From the NCBI GenBank assembly GCA_905221605.1, contig CAJNDS010002163.1:437001-501000 (forward strand): 64,000 bases of DNA. Direction: 5' to 3'. Both the position numbers and the translations under genes were made by a program. Below the pieces are notes generated by a model. That model did not search any database. It was not told the origin of the DNA and was given only the letters and a program-made list of their open reading frames with translations. The DNA comes from Symbiodinium natans. Its lineage: Eukaryota; Sar; Dinophyceae; Suessiales; Symbiodiniaceae. Of the stretch, positions 31,572 through 41,385 are shown piece after piece; the first letter of the stretch is position 1; each line of letters starts with the position of its first letter.

Positions 31572-32214
31572 GTGAGGCCAAGTACGTGTACAAGACAGCC
31601 ACAGAAGGCTTGGCCATTTTGAGAGAATTCGTTTGTAGATCTGCGGTTTAGGGTTTAGGGCTTAAGGTTTAGCAACGCAGATGTAGTGTCTAGGGTCTGC
31701 AGATCGAGGACTAGGGTTCAATGTGGGTGGTAATGTAGTCCGGTCCTTTTCTGGGAGTCGGCTGGGTGCCCAACTCCATAATATGGTGCTGCGAGTCCAC
31801 CCTTGGGGTCTTTATTTCTTGGTCTTACATCCCGAACGCAAAGCCTTTATGCCTTAAACCCTTGACCCTTCGTCCAGCTAAAGGCCAGCCAGGGTGTGGA
31901 AAGACTCAGGCAAGGGGTTTGCATGGAGCTAGCGTTTAGGGATTAGGATTTATGGTTTAGGGTCCCTCAGCCCCGAAGGCTTTAGGGTTTAGGTTTTAGT
32001 TTCAAGAATCGAGGATATGTTGCAAGCCCATAGTCCGAAACTTTTGCAGGCTCTGTGGGCCCTGCTCCCCTGTAAAAGACAGTCGGTTTTTGGAGTTGGG
32101 GGGGTTCAGTGGGGGATTCCTAGAGGTTGCACCTGAGACCTAGAGTAAGACGGATCCTTCAAAGACAGGCGCGCTAAGGAAGGATCTCCCGCGGTGTTGA
32201 TACGGCTTATCTGA
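31572..32214 (+). CDS. Four-exon gene model, every junction in phase
   Basis: Exons 31572-31645 (EAKYVYKTATEGLAILREFV ...), 31878-31933 (LKASQGVERLRQGVCMEL), 32050-32103 (LCGPCSPVKDSRFLEL) and 32169-32214 (RAKEGSPAVLIRLI, TGA 32212-32214). Junction phases run 0, 2, 2 and agree at each step. Introns 1 and 2 start GTTTAGGG. Acceptors include CTTCGTCCAG and AACTTTTGCAG. One of the best-supported chains here. Product unknown; the start lies upstream. Confidence 0.6.
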
Positions 32215-32367
32215 AGGCTGGCCTGAAGGTACTAGTTGGGGACTCCTTACAAGAAGCCTTCTCCACATTGCCCTAACCCCTAAACCCTAAACCCTAAACC
32301 CTAAACCCATGGGTCCTCCGAAAGTTTCGACATACGGGGCATGTTACTTAGCATGCAGATACTGCAG

Positions 32368-32415
32368 ACTCGCACTGTGCCGGCAAGCGTCGTTTTCCCT
32401 ACGCCTGCTAGCGGA
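32368..32415 (+). CDS. Internal exon TRTVPASVVFPTPASG
   Basis: Acceptor ATACTGCAG, donor AGCGGA/GTAATTC, phase 0/0, sixteen codons, with CCCTAAA units upstream. Confidence 0.4.
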
Positions 32416-32685
32416 GTAATTCATACCCCGCTTTGAAAAATCATGACCTGTTGAGTTCTGGAGGATGCCCCCAGGCTCACGTGTGTCAGGAGTCTACGGG
32501 GAAGAGGGCGGGGGCATGGGTCGAAAGTCCTTGACAATGGAGGGTCGAACTATGCCTGGCGCAGTATGCCCTTGACAAGAGACATGCGTACCTTAACTGC
32601 TGAGTATATATATATATATACACAGAGTTCACAGTTCCTCATCTTTGACCATAAGCCTTAAGCCCTAAACCGACAGCGCTCACAG

Positions 32686-32793
32686 GTTTCGATGAGCTGG
32701 ACAAGGTCGTCGAATCCGCGCTACCTGCTAAGTTTGAATGCCGCCAACAAGAATCCAGCGCCGTTCCCATGGAGGTTTTGTTGGGCATCAGGG
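32686..32793 (+). CDS. Internal exon FDELDKVVESALPAKFE...
   Basis: CCCTAAACC, then GCGCTCACAG, lead into a frame reading FDELDKVVESALPAKFECRQ and ending EVLLGIR at GG/GTTTAGGG. C-left, G-right. A further exon from 32850 (KRKRWPAQNGG or, in another frame, IDAAADDASSKAKTVA) follows CGCCCGACAG. Confidence 0.5.
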
Positions 32794-33121
32794 GTTTAGG
32801 GCGCTTAGGGTTAGGGAGTGTTTACCCTCAATGCGCCCGACAGCACTCGTACATGGCAGATCGATGCTGCGGCGGATGATGCTTCCTCCAAAGCGAAAAC
32901 GGTGGCCTGCACAGAATGGAGGGCTGGTTAGGGTGGTGACTTGAAAATGTGCGCAGAAGTTCATCTTCCAGATCTTGAATGGCAACAGGTAGAAAGTTCG
33001 TAGTTCCGGGATTAGGGGAGTAGGGCTTGGTGCTCTCTGGCTTTGACAGAACCCCAGAACCCTACGTTTTCGATTCATCTAAGTGATTTCCGGATGTGCG
33101 TTTTAAGGTCGAGGACTCAAG

Positions 33122-33542
33122 GAACATAAAGCCTCGAATCATTCAGGATGTTCCAAGCAATTCAGGGACCAAACCCCGAGTCCACATCCACCGTGGGGTT
33201 CAGGGTCTAGGGTTTTAGGGTTTAGGGTTTAGGGTTTAGGGTTTAGGGTTTAGGGTTTAGGGTTACAGGGTTTTAGGGTTTAGGGTTTAGGGTTTAAGGC
33301 GTTCAGGGTTGCTGGCACAGGGTTGGTATTTGAAGAATTCTCTGGCTCATTCATCCTCTGCACCCAGAGCCCTGCATCTGGACCCCAAAACCGTAAAACC
33401 CCTAAGCCTACCCCTCAAAAACCTTACACTCTTCAATGTAGAATCCACATGCCCCTTGCGTTCTGAGGTGGACAAAGACTACGCGAACTACCAGCGAAAG
33501 ATGGCACCCCGGGCTCGCAGTTTTAGGGATTTGAAGGATTGA
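33122..33542 (+). CDS. Two exon candidates, second terminal
   Basis: Exon 33122-33197 (NIKPRIIQDVPSNSGTKPRV ...) ends GGG/GTTCAGGG in phase 0 with a TTTAGGG array next. Terminal exon 33442-33542 follows CACTCTTCAATGTAG and reads SEVDKDYANYQRKMAPRARS, then FRDLKD, TGA. The phases (0 out, 1 in) do not match, so an exon may be missing between them. Intron shows G-type then C-type sequence. Confidence 0.5.
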
Positions 33543-33772
33543 GAGTTTAGGGATTTCGGGAGTAGAGTTGAGGAGACCATGCTAGGATTTATCGAGCAGC
33601 TGCTCTTAGCTCACTGACCCTTTGCTGGTATAGTTCCTGAAAGCAACCCTCGGATCCTGACTTGGGTTCTTGTTAAGGAACCTGAGATAATGAGGAGACC
33701 CCCGTCATGTGCTTTAGAACCCCTTTGTGGTTGCTTTACTTTATAGAAGGACCTGTGAGTTCCCAACTGCAG

Positions 33773-33943
33773 GCCGGGCCGCAGAGCTTGCATCCCAACT
33801 TCCCCCGTTCGTCCCCATACATCTGCCCTCAACCCTATACCCGGCCCTAAACGGGGGCTGGGGGGGGAAGAAGCAAAGCAAGCACAGCTGGGCAGGCTGA
33901 TACTGCCCTGATTATGGACTCGCTGAGCTTGGCAACCGCCTGA
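33773..33943 (+). CDS. Terminal exon candidates
   Basis: 33773-33850 (GPQSLHPNFPRSSPYICPQP, TAA) follows CCCAACTGCAG; 33888-33943 (GQADTALIMDSLSLATA, TGA) follows AGCACAG. Only one may be real. Confidence 0.35.
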
Positions 33944-34103
33944 GATGACAGATGACGGTGGATTTTGAGTTCTTGGGGTCAAGCAAATTTCAATTAGGGT
34001 AGCAATTTCAATTAGGGTTCTTAGGGTTGTTAAGATTCAGGGTTTTGGGTTTGGGGCTTTTGGAGTTTCGCGTTCAGGGTTGTGTTGAGTGTTTCGGCGT
34101 CAG

Positions 34104-34143
34104 CTGAAGTTCCGAGACCACGGATTCGGTGTGCGGGCTGAAG
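34104..34143 (+). CDS. Internal exon LKFRDHGFGVRAE
   Basis: Acceptor TTTCGGCGTCAG, donor GAAG/GTAAAGG. The intron then runs through C-type repeats to CTTTTCTCAG, where a family A copy begins. Confidence 0.4.
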
Positions 34144-34194
34144 GTAAAGGCAAGGGGCTTCGTGCCCCAAACCCTAAACCCCAAGCCCCTTTTC

Positions 34195-34350
34195 TCAGCA
34201 GGCCCTTGGGACATTTCATATTTTCCCTTACTGGGTTTAAGAGGGTTCAGGAATACCCTAAACCCCAAACCCCAAACCCCAAACCCTAAACCCTAAACCC
34301 CAAACCCCAAACCCTAAACCAGAGGGTCTTAAGGGCCATCTTAGTTTTTC
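34195..34350 (+). mobile_element. Family A copy 5 interrupted by a telomere-like block
   Basis: GCAGGCCCTTGGGACATTTC ... GAGGGTTCAGGAATA is followed by about 65 bases of CCCTAAA/CCCCAAA units (34256-34320), then AGAGGGTCTTAAGGGCC resumes. Other copies have only TTTTTC-like bases at that point. Confidence 0.65.
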
Positions 34351-34379
34351 TTCATCCTGAGCTGCCTATCAGCCCTCAG

Positions 34380-34430
34380 AAGCCTCTCCGCTGTGCCCGT
34401 GGCCCGAAATCCACGTCCTCATGGGCCATG
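34380..34430 (+). CDS. Internal exon KPLRCARGPKSTSSWAM
   Basis: Acceptor CAGCCCTCAG, donor GCCATG/GTCATCC, phase 0/0. Two small neighbours, 34752-34799 (YESPGCVLLHEKCS, TAG) and 34826-34857 (FKKEAREHPP), also have good acceptors. Confidence 0.4.
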
Positions 34431-35071
34431 GTCATCCATAAACCCTAAACCCTAAACCCTAAACCCTAAACCCGGGCTTAGGATTCCGGTTTGTAGGTTG
34501 TGTGTTAAGGTCTAGGGCACTACGGAGAGCTTCCCAAGAATGTCGGTAGAATACCAGGGGTTGGCTTACACTGTTAGGGGGGGCCTTCTTGGGTCTCTCT
34601 TTTTTTGGGTTGTATTGTGTCGAGGTCCATGACTTTTGGTTTAGGGTTTATTTAGGGTTTTGGGAGATCTGCCCGCATCTGACCCGGCTTCCTACAATGT
34701 GTTGCGGTGTCATGGCCTGCCAGTACACAGGGTAAACCATCTATGAAACAGTATGAATCGCCCGGCTGCGTGCTCCTACATGAAAAGTGCTCCTAGTGCC
34801 CCTCTGAACTGAGACTGGCGAACAGTTCAAGAAAGAGGCCCGGGAGCATCCACCCAGGTTTGGCTACGTTTTTTGAACCCCAAAACCCTAAACCCTAAAC
34901 CCTAAACCACCAAGGTCTTTGCTTTGGGGAGTAGGAGGGCATAGGCTCACAGGGTTGAGGGGGAGCTGCCCAAAGGATATCAAGTCAGAGGCTATGGGGT
35001 GGGGGCGCGTAAACCGGGATTGTGGGCCTTAGGTTTAGGATTTACTGCTTCTTTGTCAATCGTTTTTCCAG

Positions 35072-35199
35072 GCAAACTACGTGCCAGAGTAGAAGGGTGG
35101 TGCCCTGATTCCCTCTTTTCAAAGGTACCTTTGCCCCGCGTGTCAGCCATAACATCATACTTGCAGAGACATGAAAGATGGCATCTCGGTCACTTGTGA
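35072..35199 (+). CDS. Two-exon 3' end with 42-nt intron
   Basis: Exon 35072-35124 (KLRARVEGWCPDSLFSK) follows CAATCGTTTTTCCAG; intron 35125-35166 is 42 nt (GTACCT ... ATACTTGCAG); exon 35167-35199 reads RHERWHLGHL and TGA. Phase 0/0. The frame also runs through the intron, so retention would add fourteen residues. Confidence 0.5.
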
Positions 35200-35274
35200 A
35201 GCTTCGGAGCTTTTCCTTTCATCGGTCTCCAGCATCGCTCGCTGTACTCACACGTTCGTCGTGAGATCCACTAA

Positions 35275-35399
35275 GCTACCCACTTAGGTGCAAACGTGTT
35301 CAATGCTGCGTTTTTTGTGTCGCATTTCTGCCGACTTCGACACGCTGTTGTTTAAGCCCAGGGCAAGCGAGTGTAAAATCACGTGCACATGTGGGTAGC
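35275..35399. mobile_element. MITE H with inverted GCTACCCA termini
   Basis: GCTACCCACTTAGGTGCAAA at the left is mirrored by CACGTGCACATGTGGGTAGC at the right. Single copy seen. Confidence 0.5.
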
Positions 35400-35555
35400 T
35401 GGGCAAAACAACCGACAGCAGTGCCATTAGAATGAGCCAACCATCACACTTGGCTGCGGGTCAATTCTAGCGTCCCCTGCTCCACCCAACATGCCCCAAG
35501 GGTTTAGGGTTTAGGGTTTAGGGTTTAGGGTTTATGGTGTAGATCCCAAATCCGC

Positions 35556-35675
35556 ATGGAAGACCCCAAGCGGCTTTGTCAAAACCTTGAGCTTCACCTC
35601 TTCTCCATTTTTGTCGAGCTGTCGGTTAAATTGAAGGCTTTTGAACCGCTTCCAAGTTTACAAGTAGCACCCTGA
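35556..35675 (+). CDS. Small ORF, 39 codons, or exon
   Basis: ATG at 35556, TGA at 35673-35675; reads MEDPKRLCQNLELHLFSIFV, then ELSVKLKAFEPLPSL. It could be an exon starting after CCCCAAG. TTTAGGG units lie upstream. Confidence 0.35.
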   Translation: MEDPKRLCQNLELHLFSIFVELSVKLKAFEPLPSLQVAP

Positions 35676-35926
35676 TCTCAGTAGTACCCTTGCACGGCGT
35701 TTCGATATTCAGTGGCCTTATAATCGCCGCAGCAAGCAAAGACGGGGTGTGTTCTTAAGGCTTTCTTAGGCTGCTGCTGTGGATTGTGTGAAGTTGCTAG
35801 GCACCTCAAGTGGGGATGTTACTACAGTTGCCCTTCTTCTAGCCATGCTTTTCAGTACCCTTGAACCTTAAAGCAGACCCCGGAAACCGAGACCCGGAAC
35901 CCGCATGATACCGTAAACCTTGGAAG

Positions 35927-36200
35927 GTGGTGGACTACTTCGCCCGGGCCGAAGAAGACAAGCCCAAGCCCAAGCAAGAAATTTGGACTTTAGGGCGTAT
36001 AGGCGGGCTTTATGCAAGAGCTGGGTTTCCCAGCGCCTGCAGTGACCATCTCATCGCCTGCAATGAAAGGCTGTCCCACATCCAGGACAAGAAATGCAGA
36101 CAAAGCACATCCCAAAGGGCTCTCCCCAAGCCATGACCACCGCGTAGGAAGTTTAAGAGGTAACATGCCATGTCCACGAGCTTTCAGCAGCGGTAGGTGA
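35927..36200 (+). CDS. Two-exon 3' end with 46-nt intron
   Basis: Exon 35927-35996 (VVDYFARAEEDKPKPKQEIW, TLG) ends phase 1; intron 35997-36042 (46 nt, ends GCGCCTGCAG); terminal exon 36043-36200 reads TISSPAMKGCPTSRTRNADK, then AHPKGLSPSHDHRVGSLRG and stops at 36200. The join forms a leucine codon. A charged, likely soluble C-terminal part; family unknown. Confidence 0.5.
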
Positions 36201-36233
36201 CTGCGAAACTCGAGGAGGGGCAGGGCCATCCTT

Positions 36234-36614
36234 ATGGTGCTCAAGGTCAGTCCTAGCAATGCCAGACAGTATCACTACCAAGCACTTAGCATTTGCCATG
36301 CAGCAAGTCTAGCTCACATGTCACATGACCCTCATACAGATGTTTACTTGTTCAAGACGCGAAGCCGTCGTTCGCAGGAAGCCCACGAGTCTTCTCTCAA
36401 ATATGTGTTAAATGCACGAGCGAAGCAACGACACCTATTAATGTTCATGGCAAGCCTTTCAGCCGCCCCAATCACCATGTACATCGCACCTTGTGTCATG
36501 TTTGTTTTTTTTCCGAGGGCTTGCAACTCCCAAACTCTAAACCTTGAGAACCCTAAACCCTTAAAGATCCAAATCTCCACAACATCGTCAGCTACATTTA
36601 CATTGGCCTTCTGA
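36234..36614 (+). CDS. 126-codon ORF, possibly spliced
   Basis: Longest non-repetitive ATG frame: MVLKVSPSNARQYHYQALSI, then VYLFKTRSRRSQEAHESSL, then AAPITMYIAPCVMFVFF. The last part runs through heptamer-like sequence (36530-36560) and is unlikely to be coding. Could be an exon or chance. Confidence 0.3.
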   Translation: MVLKVSPSNARQYHYQALSICHAASLAHMSHDPHTDVYLFKTRSRRSQEAHESSLKYVLNARAKQRHLLMFMASLSAAPITMYIAPCVMFVFFPRACNSQTLNLENPKPLKIQISTTSSATFTLAF

Positions 36615-37045
36615 TACCCTCAACCTCCTGCCAGTTTAGGAGCCCATGGCTCCAGTGCGTAGGGAATCAGGGTTTCTTTGTGGAGCTCGCGTAGGGTTGG
36701 GGTTTTTTGGGGTTTTGTGGTAGGCTCGGAAGCCCTCCACAGGTTCTCCCCACTTGCGCAGCGGGTGAAGCACAAGGCTCGGGGATGTGTTTTTGGCGCT
36801 GTTTTCGGGGGGTTTCCCGGGTGGGTTTCCCCTGCACCTAGTCCTCAAGGGTGCCCTTCAAGAATCAAAGACCCCCAAAGAGGCATGGCCTCAATTAGGT
36901 TTGTATGGTTTGGGGCTTGATGGGCTTATGATGGTCTACACTCTTGTGATAATGCATGGGATCTGCTGGTTGATGGCTTCACAGGTTTACGGCTTTTGGG
37001 TTGGGAGTGTACTTAGGAGGGAACGGAGGTGGTGGCACTGCTGAG

Positions 37046-37180
37046 GGGGAAAAGTGCAGCCTCAACCTCAGCCTGTGGAGTTCAGGACGTCGGCCAGGAT
37101 TGGGCAATGGGTGGTTGATGTGGTAGTTGCTGCCGGTGCAGGGTTCAAGAACAGGCTCGAGATTAAAGATTGTTGGAAAG
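37046..37180 (+). CDS. 135-nt internal exon, 44 codons
   Basis: Acceptor GCACTGCTGAG, donor AAAG/GTTTGG. The frame reads KVQPQPQPVEFRTSARIGQW, then VVDVVVAAGAGFKNRLEIKD. The hydrophobic VVDVVVAAGAG followed by a charged helix looks like a folded domain. A next exon near 37261 follows ACCTGGAG. Confidence 0.5.
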
Positions 37181-37644
37181 GTTTGGAATGACAAATTCCG
37201 GTATGTGAGGCGTAATGTGTGTGCGTCATGCACGGAAGCTAGTCTGCATACCTGGAGCTCCACGAGAAGCCTGCGCCGTTCCCTCTGTACCACCCCTAAA
37301 CCCTAAAGGCTAATGTTAGGATCCCATTATTATTAAAACCCCCCTCCCCCAGAATCCGTATTGCGTTTCGGGGTTTTGAGGGTGGCAATTAAGTGGGTAT
37401 GGGGGTTTGAGGAAGCAGCTTTTCTGCCATTTAAGCCTTATGCAATCTGCAGCAAAATTTTGGATTCCTGGCCAGCCGATTTTTATACTTGTCAACCCCA
37501 TGAATATTGTCACCGGATCCCCTTATATAGAGCTGTTTAGACATATGAGCCCGAAACCTTCTCCTAATGGAAAGTATTCTTGGACCGGGATCTTCGGACC
37601 GGCCGAACATTGTCATTCCCACCCCATTTCGACATGTGAAGTTA

Positions 37645-37740
37645 ACATGCTAAACTTGGGACGTTCCCCCTTATACTAAACGTCCTTCATAGAGATTCGA
37701 GCAACCCCCTAGTTCTCCGAACTGTTAGTTAGTATAGCGG
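37645..37740. mobile_element. M1-related fragment
   Basis: GTTCCCCCTTATACTAAACG and GAACTGTTAGTTAGTATAG recall the M1 ends; diverged. Confidence 0.35.
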
Positions 37741-37753
37741 GCAACCTCCCAGC

Positions 37754-37892
37754 CCTAAACCCTAAACCCTAAACCCTAAACCCTAAACCCTAAACCCTAA
37801 ACCCTAAACCCTAAACCCTAAACCCTAAACCCTAAACCCTAAACCCTAAACCCTAAACCCTAAACCCTAAACCCTAAACCCTAAACCCTAAA
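37754..37892. repeat. Pure CCCTAAA array, about 19 units
   Basis: Runs without change up to CCCTAAAG, whose AG is the acceptor of the next exon. Confidence 0.98.
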
Positions 37893-37893
37893 G

Positions 37894-38257
37894 GGCTCCC
37901 TGTCGGGGTTTGTTGGACCCGGGATCTCCCCGAGAAATCCTCGAAAGCCAGGAGCTTGCTTCCAGCAGTGGTTCTGGAGGCCGTTCTGGAGGTCTTGCAC
38001 AGGAGTCACTTGGGTTTAGGGTTTAGGGTTTAGGGTTTAGGGTTTAGGGTTTAGGGCACAGGAGTCGCTTGGGTTTAGGGTTATCAGGTAATCTGTCCCC
38101 GAAAACCCTAAACCCCGGAGGAACCAGGAGAGCCTGAACCCTGTGTAAAGTTAGGACGTAGTGCTTTGGGTTGAAGCCGCATCTTTGCAGGGCTTTGGGT
38201 TTTGGAGTGGTGGAAGTCTGTGGTTTACGATTTGCTTTATGAGCTGCGAACGAGATG
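37894..38257 (+). CDS. Two-exon model framed by heptamers
   Basis: Exon 37894-38013 (40 codons) begins directly after the CCCTAAA array: GSLSGFVGPGISPRNPRKPG, then ACFQQWFWRPFWRSCTGVTW, and ends at TGG/GTTTAGGG. Exon 38191-38257 follows CATCTTTGCAG and reads FGFWSGGSLWFTICFMSC. Junction phase 0. The intron has TTTAGGG units at its start and CCCTAAACCCC in the middle. Trp/Phe-rich; membrane or aromatic-rich region. Product unknown. Confidence 0.55.
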
Positions 38258-38384
38258 GTGTGTGTGTGTGAGTGCGCACGCACTTTATAGGGTTTTGAGG
38301 GGTCACCTACCCTGAAACCACGAAACCCCAGACCCCTAAACCTAAGTAGTGGTGGAGAGATGCTGTGGCAAGTCGAAGACTGTT

Positions 38385-38488
38385 GCCCTAAACCCTAAAC
38401 CCCAAACCCTAAACCCTAAACGCTAAACGCTAAACCCTAAACCCTAAACCCTAAACCCTAAACCCTAAACCCTAAACCCTAAACCCTC
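38385..38488. repeat. CCCTAAA array with CGCTAAA variants
   Basis: Thirteen units, two of them CGCTAAA. A second C-type tract with CCCCAAA units lies at 38643-38718. Confidence 0.95.
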
Positions 38489-38554
38489 ACCTGGGTGTGC
38501 GGGCTGCGGAGACTCTACAGCAGGATCAAGGCCTTTGCACCCTAAACTTTTACA

Positions 38555-38640
38555 GCCCTTCAGCTGACAAACCCAAGTTGGCAAAGGAAGACATCCAGAA
38601 GTGAAAGGTTCGGCACCCCATTGGAAACGACTTGCATTAG
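38555..38640 (+). CDS. Terminal exon candidate, two open frames
   Basis: Acceptor CAGCCCTTCAG. One frame reads DKPKLAKEDIQK then stop; another reads LTNPSWQRKTSRSERFGTPL. The first has the more typical codon mix. Confidence 0.35.
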
Positions 38641-38760
38641 TTAACCCTAAACCCCAAACCCCAGACCCCAAACCCCAAACCCCAAACCCTAAACCCTAAA
38701 CCCTAAACCCTAAACCCCAGTGTTCTTGGGGTATTTCGAGCCTGGGCCTGGGCTCGACAG

Positions 38761-38856
38761 GGACCACCCGCCGAGCGTTCTGGCAGCACCTGTGAAGGTG
38801 CGGACGAGGCAGACGATGATGAAGATGAGAACGAGGAGGAGGAGAAAGCCAAGTGA
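38761..38856 (+). CDS. Terminal exon with acidic tail
   Basis: After GGGCTCGACAG the frame reads PPAERSGSTCEGADEADDDE, then DENEEEEKAK and TGA at 38854-38856. Highly acidic C-termini of this kind occur in chaperones and chromatin proteins. A different frame (FLGYFEPGPGLDRDHPPSV) starts at 38721 and may be an alternative exon. Confidence 0.5.
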   Translation, partial: GPPAERSGSTCEGADEADDDEDENEEEEKAK

Positions 38857-39752
38857 CACTTTCCAGAAGTCTTGGACCCCTTTGCTTGTTGATATTTTTG
38901 GGGGTGCTGCCACACACACACACACACCCAGACACCCCAATACAGTGGAGAGAGGCTGTGCAACCAAGAATGCGTGACTTTCTAAGTTGTGGTGTGACTA
39001 GCAATTTTGCTGGTGACCATCACACTGCCACCCCCAACTCCGGTCAGGAACCTGCCTCATACCCTGAGTCCTAGTTCAACCCCCCAAAGTCGCCGTCGTC
39101 TCACCACGCAGAAGTGCGTTTGTTGAGAGAGTGAGTCATTGGTCCCACAGCGCTGAGCTCGCCCCCAGCAGCAAAATGTTTCCGACCGCTTGCAGCCTCT
39201 CGGTTCGATTCTGGGTCTGTTTGCCGTAGAGCCTCACAAACACGAATCAATGGACACCTACATTTCACCCTTAAATTCCCTGGGGAAGGTAGTTTCTGGC
39301 AGGCTCGTGGGTTGCTATAGGTTGGTTTAGATCTACCTCAACTAAACCCACACCTACATATAACTACCGTTGCCGTTACCCTGCTCCTTTTACTTGTAAG
39401 TTATAGGGAACCGTGAGCTTCCCAGTTCAGATTAGGGCTTGTACGTCTTACGGTTTGAGGTGTGTCGTTTGGATTGAGCCTCTTGGGATTATATGGCTTG
39501 GCCTTTCGTGTTCAGTTGTTCAAGGTGCTCAGAACATGGGGGTCCTTGTTACGTTTTGGGATCTAGGTATTACAACACATACATACAGGGGCTTACGAAA
39601 ATGGGGGGGGGGGGGTGCCTTCTTGGGGTCCTAAAGTATAAGGGGATCCTACGATGTTTTTTTTTTTTTTGGGGGGGGGGGGGGGGGCGTTATATTCGGC
39701 GTCCCTTTTTGTCGTAGACCCCATATAAGTACCGGGCGACGGCATCAAGCAG

Positions 39753-40528
39753 CAATGCAAGTCATCCCTATGCCTTCACTCAAAGCATTGGCCGCCTCAG
39801 CTTCGGGTAGGGTCTTGGGACCACACACACTAAATGTGTGTGTGTGTGCTGCTATCCAGAACCATGAGCCCTATCAAGACCCTACGCAGTTGATTTGTTG
39901 TGGGAGAATGATATGAACTATGCTGTGGTAGAAGAGGCGCCTGAAACCCTGAACCCTAAGGACGTTCTGGCTTTTGGGGAAGGGCCCGACCGGGCTTCAG
40001 CTTCCAGGGGTTTTGGGCTTTTGGGATGCAGGGGGGGTTGGGGGAGATGGGGGGTGCAACGGGGGGATTGGGGCATGTTGGAGATTTGGGAGTTGGGATT
40101 TAGAGGTCTGGCTTAACCCGATGACCTTAAACCCGAAACCCTGCGGGAGGGTGGGGGGGACGCCGCCACGTTGTCAGCCAGACTGGTGGAAAGATGAGCT
40201 CAGGCAATCCGACAACATGCTGAGTCCCCGAACTCCTCAAACCCCAAACCCAAAACCTGCTGAAAAGGTGTGTCCACTGTAACTGTAGGTAAAAAACCCA
40301 AGCCCTCTAATAGGGTTTAATTTTTCGGAGCAAGCACACGGACTGTTATTAGGGTTTAGGGGGTTTAGGGTTTAGGGTTAAACCCCATCAAGCCTCTGAG
40401 CCCTAAGCCCTTTAGGGGGCCTTCTTGCCTCGAACAACGCTTAGCTTCCCGTGCCCGGCACCATGGATGCGGGAATGGGCGTCGATCCGAAAGAACGTCC
40501 CAGACTTAGGGGGCTCCAAGAGCCTTAA
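39753..40528 (+). CDS. Four-exon 3' end of a gene
   Basis: Exons 39753-39806 (MQVIPMPSLKALAASAS), 39890 to about 39963 (DLLWENDMNYAVVEEAPETL), 40178-40267 (PDWWKDELRQSDNMLSPRTP ...) and 40445-40528 (PVPGTMDAGMGVDPKERPRL ..., TAA). Junctions 1, undetermined, 0. The acidic, tryptophan-containing exons look like genuine protein. The end of exon 2 was not fixed. A hairpin of ACACACAC/GTGTGTGT sits in intron 1. Confidence 0.55.
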
Positions 40529-40574
40529 ATGGGGCGGGGTTTGCGACAACAAGGGAGCCCCGAACATAGACCCC

Positions 40575-40640
40575 CAAATACGAAGTAGTAGGATTCCCTT
40601 ATAATAAGGACCCCCGAATTTCGGAAACCCCAAGTAAGGA
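40575..40640 (-). mobile_element. Dispersed repeat, family I
   Basis: GTAGGATTCCCTTATAATAA, GGACCCCC is the inverse of GGGGTCCTAAAGTATAAGGGG ATCCTAC-type sequence at 39627-39656 (read in two parts). Confidence 0.4.
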
Positions 40641-41024
40641 ACAATTGGCGGAATCGAAGTACTCCTTACAGAGGGAAATGTACATGTTAGCCTTAACTGT
40701 TGGGCCATTTTCCGTTAAGGGCAAGAACCATAGAGGGGTATTCCTGCAACTATGGAACCTTCTGTCCTTATAATTTCTAAGTCAAGACGTATTCCTGAAT
40801 CAAGGCTTCGTGATCTGACTACTCAGGGGCCTCTGGAACTCCAGTGAACTCCAGTTGCTTAGTTGTAGGTAGCCGGTCCATGTATGGCTTCTTAGTTTAC
40901 TTGTAGGGAACTTTATTTTAGTAACTGAATGAGTACACTTTACACGTTTTGGGATACTATACTCCCCTACAGAACTGAAAGTGTACACTTTTGGGGTGGC
41001 TTATGAACTCAGCACCTAAGTCAG

Positions 41025-41166
41025 GCCCTCTATCGTCGAACCGAAGTGCTTTGAAGTCTTTGGGCCTGCGTCATCACCAAAAGCAGCTGCAGCTGAACCT
41101 CTTGGAGAGCTTCGGCTTGCCGAAGACCCTGAAACCATGCACCCTCGCACGCCGCAATCCTCCTAA
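41025..41166 (+). CDS. Terminal exon, 46 codons
   Basis: Acceptor CACCTAAGTCAG; frame PSIVEPKCFEVFGPASSPKA, then AAAEPLGELRLAEDPETMHP, TAA at 41164-41166. A second frame is also open (SGPLSSNRSALKSLGLRH), so the choice rests on the stop and composition. Confidence 0.45.
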
Positions 41167-41239
41167 CCCTCAAAGAGCATCCAATTCACCCACCCTTAGT
41201 TACGCAGATGCCCCGGATTATGAGTTAGGGGGTGTGTAT

Positions 41240-41310
41240 TTAGAACATGTAATGTATGTGTATATACATATATATATATAGAGAGAGACATATATATATA
41301 TATATATCCC
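41240..41310. repeat. TA/GA microsatellite
   Basis: TATATACATATATA, GAGAGAGA and TATATATA blocks that can pair as a hairpin. Confidence 0.9.
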
Positions 41311-41385
41311 TTCAAGGGATACTGGGCTAGCGGGTTTCTGGGTGAACCCTCAGTCCTCCCTCCTGAACCTCACAAGCTCGTGCAG

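Noticed and set aside
36979-37293. 104-codon minus-strand frame
   Set aside because: The plus-strand exon 37046-37180 has better splice sites and composition; the minus frame is its shadow.
37400-37680. Conserved organelle-derived or transposon coding fragment
   Set aside because: Ninety-codon frames on both strands look coding-like, but no recognisable motif supports a function or origin.
39140-39225. Complete tRNA gene near a GGTTCGATTC box
   Set aside because: No matching acceptor stem or anticodon arm could be drawn.
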